Below, in pieces: positions 58,197 through 64,000 of a DNA stretch of 64,000 nt (positions are counted from its first letter, which is position 1; the number at the start of each line of letters is the position of its first letter). The notes beneath the pieces were generated by a model. That model had not been told where the DNA came from and made no database searches. It worked only from the letters and a program-made list of their open reading frames with translations. The stretch is from Isoetes taiwanensis (taxonomy: Eukaryota > Streptophyta > Lycopodiopsida > Isoetales > Isoetaceae). The translations under genes and the position numbers were made by a program. The stretch spans positions 434,267-498,266 of the forward strand of contig JAJEKV010000170.1 in assembly GCA_021234155.1 (NCBI GenBank). Direction: 5' to 3'.

Positions 58197-59576
58197 TTAT
58201 AAGAACCCAGCTCCAACACCGACATTATGGAGTAGGTTATGTGCAATGGCGTCTCTTGTCTGCAGGGCAGATGGTGATACTAAAGTGTTTTCTGAATACA
58301 TCATATCATCCATAGCTTCGTAAGCCAGATCAGGATCAAATCCTTCATTCTGTTGCTCACAAATATTATGGAGAACACAACAAGCACCAAGAACTGCTGG
58401 AAGCTCTTGCAACTTCACTTCAGTGCGCTTCTGCAGAAAACGCCACCTGCCTTTCAGACGACTGAATGCCCCTTGCAATAGCCAGGACATCTGTTGCCTT
58501 CTCATTAAATGCATGCTGTGCCCATGTAAGATTGTGTTGCACATAAGGCACAAGAAGCCAATCCAGAAGAGGATAGCCTGGACCCCAATTACCAGCATGC
58601 CATTCATGGCCCCCTAAGTGCACTCCTATACAACTTAGAATTTTCTAGAATTTTATCATCAGACATGGATCCAGGATATCCTATACATAAATCAGTGAAC
58701 ACCCTCGCGTATCCACAACACCTTGCAAGGTAATTGAATAAGATGTTTTCTGATTTCTTTCTGTATGCCTTTTATTGAAATAGGCAGCAACATTTATCTT
58801 AGGGGCAATGATGGGGATATGTGTGGTGTACATTGTACCAACCACATTTGAAATGCCACAAATGCTTTCAAATTCTCTCATAATATTTTGCAGATGTTCT
58901 TCTGATGGCCATTGCACATATTTTGTTAGAAGCACATCATTGATAGCAGCACATACCTCCAGAACAAGTTTATGGCAAGTTGATATGCCAAGGCCAAACC
59001 TCTTAGAAACTAGCCTCAATGGTTCACCAGTTGCTAATCTCCATATGCATACTGCTACTCTTTGCCCTAACTGGGGATGGCTGCCCTCAGCATTGTGTCT
59101 TCTTTGGCTACAGCCATACCCAATTGATCACACAGTAACTCAAATGTACTCCTCGTCATTCGAAAGGCTTTATGAAATTCACTGTCAGGAAATCCTGGAT
59201 GATTACACCTATCCCACCATGCTTGTGATCTTGTCTTTACCCATAACCTTCTTTGCACACCTTGTTGTGTAGCAATTGCAGCACCCATTGCAGCAACTGC
59301 AAGCCTTGCCCTCTTCAGCCTGCGCCGTTCCACCTCATCAAGCTCCTCATATTCATCTTGAAGATGCCTGTGGTATTCCATCAGGGCCTCCACACGTCTC
59401 ATGTGTTCGTCTTCGAGCCTTTGCCATTCCAGCCAACATTGGCGCTCTATATCCTCTTGCTCCTGCCTCTGCTGTTCACTGTAAACCATCAACAAGAGCA
59501 ACAACTTCATCAATTGCCTCTTCCTCCCACTCCTTGCTTGTCTCCTGCTCATTACATCTATGTCTAATCCGTTCAT
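58197..59576 (-). pseudogene. PIF/Harbinger-derived nuclease (ALP1/At5g12010-like), frameshifted
   Basis: The protein reads from 59576 leftwards and strongly resembles the plant HARBI1/ALP1-like nucleases At5g12010 and At4g29780 as I recall them. It has a Glu/Arg-rich coiled N-terminus (EQEDIERQCWLEWQRLEDEH), then RRLWVKTRSQAWWDRC, HKAFRMTRSTFELLCDQL, RVAVCIWRLATGEPLRLVSK, MYTTHIPIIAPKINVAAYFN, ERNQKTSYSITLQGVVD, CIGYPGSMSDDKI, GYPLLDWLLVPYVQHNLTWA, AFSRLKGRWRFLQKRTEVKL and VLGACCVLHNICEQQN, ending HNLLHNVGVGAGFL. At least four single-base frame changes (about 59070, 58705, 58615 and 58455) separate these blocks. No terminal inverted repeats were found, so it may be a copy of a domesticated host gene rather than a transposon. 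Residue conservation is high, so damage is recent or partly due to sequencing. Confidence 0.85.
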
Positions 59577-60715
59577 CTCCCCAACTGCTGCATTTTCTTT
59601 TGGCTACTTACTTCTCACAAATTAGGGCACTAAAAGCTTCAGCATTACCTCACACATCTCTGCTCTCAACATCTAAACACCAGAAGATTGCGTTTATGAA
59701 TTAGGGCGGGACCCAAGATAGAAAACCAAGTTCTTGGAAGAGAAAACCCAATTCCTTTAGAAAAATATGCGAATAGGGCAAGACCCAGTATGGGGGATGG
59801 AGTTCCTGAGCGAAAAAATTAATGGCATGTGGGAGAAGCTAATGATTGAAACTACGGCAGATTGGAGAAGAAAGGATGAAGGTGTAAGCCTTACCTCGAG
59901 CAATAAAGAAGGAGACGGAAGAAAAGGACCGGATTGGAGCTCCAACTGTTGGCGGCAATTGAAGAAGAATTAAAAAGAAGGCAACCGGAGGGAAGAATAA
60001 CGCGTGGAATGCGGCGGAGCGCGTGTGCGTCAGATGTGGTAGAATGTCACGGTCACCGACGTTTCAAGCCGACGCGGATTCAAGCTTTGTTTTTCTGCCT
60101 TTCGGGATTTGCAAGGCCCTTTTCCGGTGGTACAGAAGCTTGAATCTGGCCCCGGTCACTGTCGTTTTGCCGTTGTTGCTTGACACAGTATCGATCCATT
60201 GGGAACAGGACGAGCCCACCATGCCCATGTCCGACATAGCCAGACCTTAAAACACGTTATTGCCAGCAGGCCTTCTTTCTCAAGAAAAAAATGGATTAAG
60301 ACACACTCCTCCTTTTGGTCCACCAATATACCACCTTTGTATTTCTACATACTCTCACTATTATATATGGGACCTTTCTTGCAATTAATCCACAAACAAA
60401 CACCTCTTGGACCTTGCCATTCATGGTATCCTTCCACTTGCACTACCAGGCAGATCTTCAAAGATGACCGAAGTTTCGCCCCCCTAGAGAAGACATGCCT
60501 TTTCTGACCTTGCTGCAAAAAGCCCTCTCGTTTGCGCGTCTTGCCAGCTACCGTTTCCTGTTCGTTTTCCCGACATTGTGCGCGTTCTGTACTTTGAAGT
60601 TCTAGTAGATATTTGTTCTGTCTCACAGAGCTTTGGCTTATTGTGTCTTCTCCCATCTGAAAGGTGTTATTGTGATGTGAAATGAACCGAAAGGTGTGTA
60701 TTCTCCTGTTAAAGG
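59577..60715. other. Unassigned sequence upstream of the nuclease copy
   Basis: No recognisable coding sequence. It would include the promoter of the ALP1-like copy (read leftward). Confidence 0.4.
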
Positions 60716-60893
60716 GGTGTTATCATGATGTGAACATGACACAAAGATATTGGAAGAGTTGTTAGTTTTGGCATGTGATTGCAAAGCTGGTTCTTATGTT
60801 AAGGGTGTTATTAATGGTGTCAACATGACAAAGATGTCGGGAGAGTTGTTACTTATCGCATGTGATTGCAAAACTTTGTCTAGCCACATTCAA
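60716..60893. repeat. Tandem repeat of about 88 bp, two units
   Basis: Units start GGTGTTATCATGATGTG (about 60716) and GGTGTTATTAATGGTGTC (about 60804); both contain AACATGACA, GAGAGTTGTTA-like and GCATGTGATTGCAAA blocks. Confidence 0.75.
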
Positions 60894-62891
60894 TTCTTTG
60901 TCATGCATATGAGATATTACAGTAAAAGAGAGAAGGAAGCTTAGTTAAAAGGGCAATAAATAGACATCTCCTTTTGGGTTGCCCAAAGAGCAAACCCTTG
61001 AAGAGGTGGGTTGATTGAATATTGTTGAGATATGCTAATTGAACAAATGAGATTGGAAACTTCTCCGAATCTAACGATTGAGGTCAAACGTGAATTAATA
61101 GATGATTTGGCTACTGTTGGTTGTCGTGATACAAGACTATGATCCCATCCGACCGTCCAGTGCATGGCTCTGGAATCCTATAATACACTAGACTAAGATT
61201 AGCATCATCTTATCCCTTGAACTCCTCCAATTATAGATAATAACCAATAATAGAGTAGTTTATTCTATGTTTAATGATGCACTGATTATCTTCTGCAATT
61301 GTAAAAGGGGTCAGACATTACATATGGTTTGGGATGGTTTAAGGGGGTATTCATATGGCAAAAGCATATATTGCTGATGTCAGTAAATGAGTTTTGGCGT
61401 TTGCATGGTCGAGTGGAGCTATGGGAATTTGTCTCTGTTTGTGGTCGAGTTTTGTGGCATTGAAGTAGAAGCGTGAGAGATCCGTGGCCCGAGGACATGG
61501 AGACGGCTATGGCGGTGGCGCCGTAGCCATAGATTAGGGTTCCTCCGCAGGCATTCCCTTGGTGCAGTTTACAGGAAGATGGGTGCAGGATTAGGTTTTT
61601 TTTATAGGCACATGCATCTTGTTTCAGTCCTTTCCAGTGTTTCTTTGAATTGTATAGTAGGTTGAGCAAACGCATAGAAATGGTGTGAGTAGTGCGGATG
61701 CCTCCGCGAGCATGGTTTCTGCGGTTTTGTCGCCCACGTAAAAAATTGTGAGGAAAGTTTTTACTAAGACCCTAGTTCGTCATGGGCCGGGAACTTCCAA
61801 GAGTGGAGGGCACTTGTAGAAGGACTTCGCCTATTTTTCTTCTAGGGGCACCTTCCTTATTTGGCCCCTTCTGCGACGTGCATCATCCGCCCTCCAATTC
61901 AAGCATTCAATGGGCAGATATGATGCCACGTCAACCGGAGGGCCTAATAAGGAAGTCTAACCCGCATAACAACCTTAAGTTTCTCCAAGCTTGGCACCCT
62001 CGAGGTAGTCGAGTAACTTTTTCATTTCCATTAAATTTTAATCGATAAATGCCAGTGATCTTATGCCACATTTTCTTCTTGTGACATTCATGCAAATGGA
62101 GAAAATGACTATTCTTGAAAGAGTAAACTTTGCTCTCATATGCAAGATTCCCGCTTGGGAATGAAGGTCACTATGGAGGTGTAATAAATCTATGGCGTGT
62201 CATTTGTAGGTTTTGTGTCTATTCTTATTGCAAACTATATGCCGGTATGGAGTTGAACTAGTTGATTTGAATGCTATGGAGTTTACATATCTGAATGACG
62301 AGATGGAGCATGAGTGTAATTTTCGAACAACGTATGTTCTTCTTTGCTACATAAAGTTTGAAAAAAAAAAATGAAAGAACTAGATAACATAGGGAATTTG
62401 TTTTGTCATTGGCATGTTTGAGCATGCATGGGATCAAACTCGCCTATGATGGCAGATTTACAATGGTTTATTGTGCGATTCCTTTGAAGCTTGGGAACAA
62501 ACAACTTGTGTGAGAGTTGTTAATGCGAAGTAATATTTGAACTTCTTGTGTGCCCTGTGGTTCATGGAACATGAAACCGTGGGAGAATTGTTAATGTGAA
62601 GTAATGCTCTTGTTGTGCACCTCATGCATCTAAAACTTTAATATTTCGTAAGAATCTGCAAATGTACATGTTATCATTTAATGTATTTGGAGTTGTTGTG
62701 CACTCATACATTGTCATACTCTATTGTTTCAGAATGGCATAGATGTTGAACAATCTCCTTCTTGTTGTCCATCTATTCAATGTTTAAGTTGGAGTATTCT
62801 TTAATAAGAATAAGAATGATTTTTATCGTCCAGAGACCAATCGGCCTATGGGACCCGAAAGGGCCTTAACAAACTTATTACCTATGCGGTT
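60894..62891. other. Unassigned non-coding sequence
   Basis: No gene recognised. It includes the short GGGTTGCCC...GCAAACCC motif at about 60977-60998 and a weak direct repeat (TTGTTAATGxGAAGTAAT) near 62518 and 62589. Confidence 0.4.
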
Positions 62892-62917
62892 AAAAACCTC
62901 CGCCCGAGGAGGTTTTT
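62892..62917. repeat. Perfect 10-bp hairpin
   Basis: AAAAACCTCC (62892-62901), loop GCCCGA, GGAGGTTTTT (62908-62917). Flanks TTACCTATGCGGTT and AACCGTGGCGGTAA extend the pairing imperfectly, giving a fold-back of about 60 bp, likely a MITE remnant rather than a gene terminator. Confidence 0.65.
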
Positions 62918-63842
62918 AGAGGGAAAACCGTGGCGGTAAATAAGAATGCTTATCAAAATGTACAAGTATACATCATCATGAAATAAATGTATATATATAC
63001 ATGTCAGAAAGTGTGTGCCGAGGACATGGAAGCTGTTCGCATTGTCCATAACCTCCTAAAGGTATGATCCCAGCACCCGTGCGGATGCTGTGCTCAATGT
63101 CACATGTAGCGGTGGCCAGGCACGACCAGCTTCGGCATAGCGTCCGGATTTGATCATATCTTTGGGCAACTTTCTTTGCGTGTGAGCTCGCCTTGGCGTG
63201 GCTCACCAATCCATCCTGTATGTCTCACCAAGATGATGTGCCCCAATGCGAATGGAGGCAATGAGTCTGCGCGCTGTTCATGGGCAGAAGTGGGTATGTA
63301 GCATTGTAGGCCCTGTTCCAATATGGGATTTATGTGGCCGCCGGTAGTGTTGTCTTGACATATTCAAGCGGGCACCGGCATCCCAAAGCTTTGCCTTGAT
63401 GAAGCAAGCGTCAAGATATTGCCTCAAGCTATGACGATCTGCCTCTACGTTTGCACATGTATGCACCTCGCGTGCTCCTGACATTCCATCCTAGCCAACC
63501 ATTGAGCTCTTTTTTCCCAAAGAAGGCTTTGAGGCATCAAGGCCCCATTGCCATGATATAAGCTAGTTTAGAAAGACAAGCATCGTCCATATTGACCATC
63601 TTGCTCGAATTGGACAATGTATGCATCATAATGGGTAAGAATACGTGTCTCTACTCAAAGGGAATGATATGGGACTGTGGACTTCACCCCTTAGTGCTTG
63701 TACCAAAAGGCTTTTTGCACTCGCTCCCAAGTCATTCCAAGTAGCGAGGGATACTTGCATTGGACCTATACTTCAACCCCATATAAAAGGACAGCTCCAC
63801 TAAGACCTTTGAACAAAGCGGGTGGATGGGCCCAATCATACA
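62918..63842. other. Unassigned sequence with minus-strand coding-like traces
   Basis: On the minus strand, short readable pieces such as PSLLGMTWERVQKAFWYKH (about 63690-63755) and the open frames 63484-63278 and 63209-62976 may be a decayed protein, but I cannot name a family. Confidence 0.3.
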
Positions 63843-64000
63843 CACTACAAGAGAATGATAGCTAAACGCCGTAATCGCCGAGAGAGCCTTCATAAAATAG
63901 ACAACGCTTATGCCCTTCTTTTTCGACTGATTGTCTTGTAGCGTTTTTAGAATTTTTAATTAACGCCGATAATTAGTCAAACATAGTCAGATGAATAGTC
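63843..64000 (+). mobile_element. Probable CACTA (En/Spm-like) transposon terminus, cut by window edge
   Basis: CACTACAAGAGAATGATAGC begins at 63843 and matches the conserved CACTACAAGAAAA-type termini of plant CACTA elements. The following AACGCC motifs (AAACGCCGTAATCGCC, TTAACGCCGATAA) look like subterminal repeats. The other end and the 3-bp target duplication lie outside the window, so this is a call from one terminus. Confidence 0.6.

Overview
This window is plant nuclear DNA dominated by decayed and nested transposable elements, with very few host genes. The two clear host genes have spliced exons that match land-plant proteins I recognise from memory: ALIX/BRO1 (ESCRT pathway) and ZW10 (kinetochore/tethering). 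The transposon mix (a pogo/Fot1-type transposase, an RT lineage with a GVKQGCPxSPTLF motif, chromodomain Ty3 elements) hints at a seed-free plant such as a fern, but this is a weak inference. No tRNA, rRNA, CRISPR or bacterial-type operon was seen.

Layout. 1-4.6 kb: a broken DEAD-box RNA helicase copy lies just upstream of, probably in an intron of, the last eight exons of a ZW10 homologue (+ strand; its 5' half would lie left of the window). 5.5-6.06 kb: a PPR pseudogene. 6.3-10.0 kb: a 5'-truncated Ty1/copia element with one recognisable LTR, interrupted by a minus-strand LINE. 10.7-14.3 kb: unassigned coding-like exons, a LINE RT fragment and a MULE zinc-knuckle fragment. 15.07-16.08 kb: a complete non-autonomous hAT element with an 8-bp target duplication. 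17.5-21.9 kb: the ALIX gene (minus strand, seven coding exons, 892 codons, intact).

22.9-33.9 kb: a pogo-like transposase gene split by a full-length Ty3 chromovirus (LTRs 23968-25776 and 30452-32243, 5-bp target duplication GATTA). 35.3-37.2 kb: MITE-like repeats, including a Tourist-like element. 37.9-38.6 kb: a probable LINE ORF1 fragment. 39.1-50.6 kb: a direct tandem duplication of about 4.9 kb carrying an old chromovirus remnant and a short Helitron-like element; copy 1 alone holds a 1.7-kb LINE with a 906-nt open RT frame. 50.6-51.4 kb: a LINE endonuclease remnant.

51.5-64 kb: mostly non-coding, with SINE-like repeats, fold-back hairpins, a frameshifted PIF/Harbinger-derived nuclease (ALP1-like, minus strand, 58.2-59.6 kb), and what looks like a CACTA terminus entering at 63843. 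The genes do not form a pathway; the organising theme is layered insertion, and several insertions can be ordered in time from the sequence. I did not find a convincing undescribed system. The best leads are the precise nested insertion in the pogo gene, the clustered LTR mismatches, the LINE marking one copy of the tandem duplication, and the hAT and Helitron-like non-autonomous elements.
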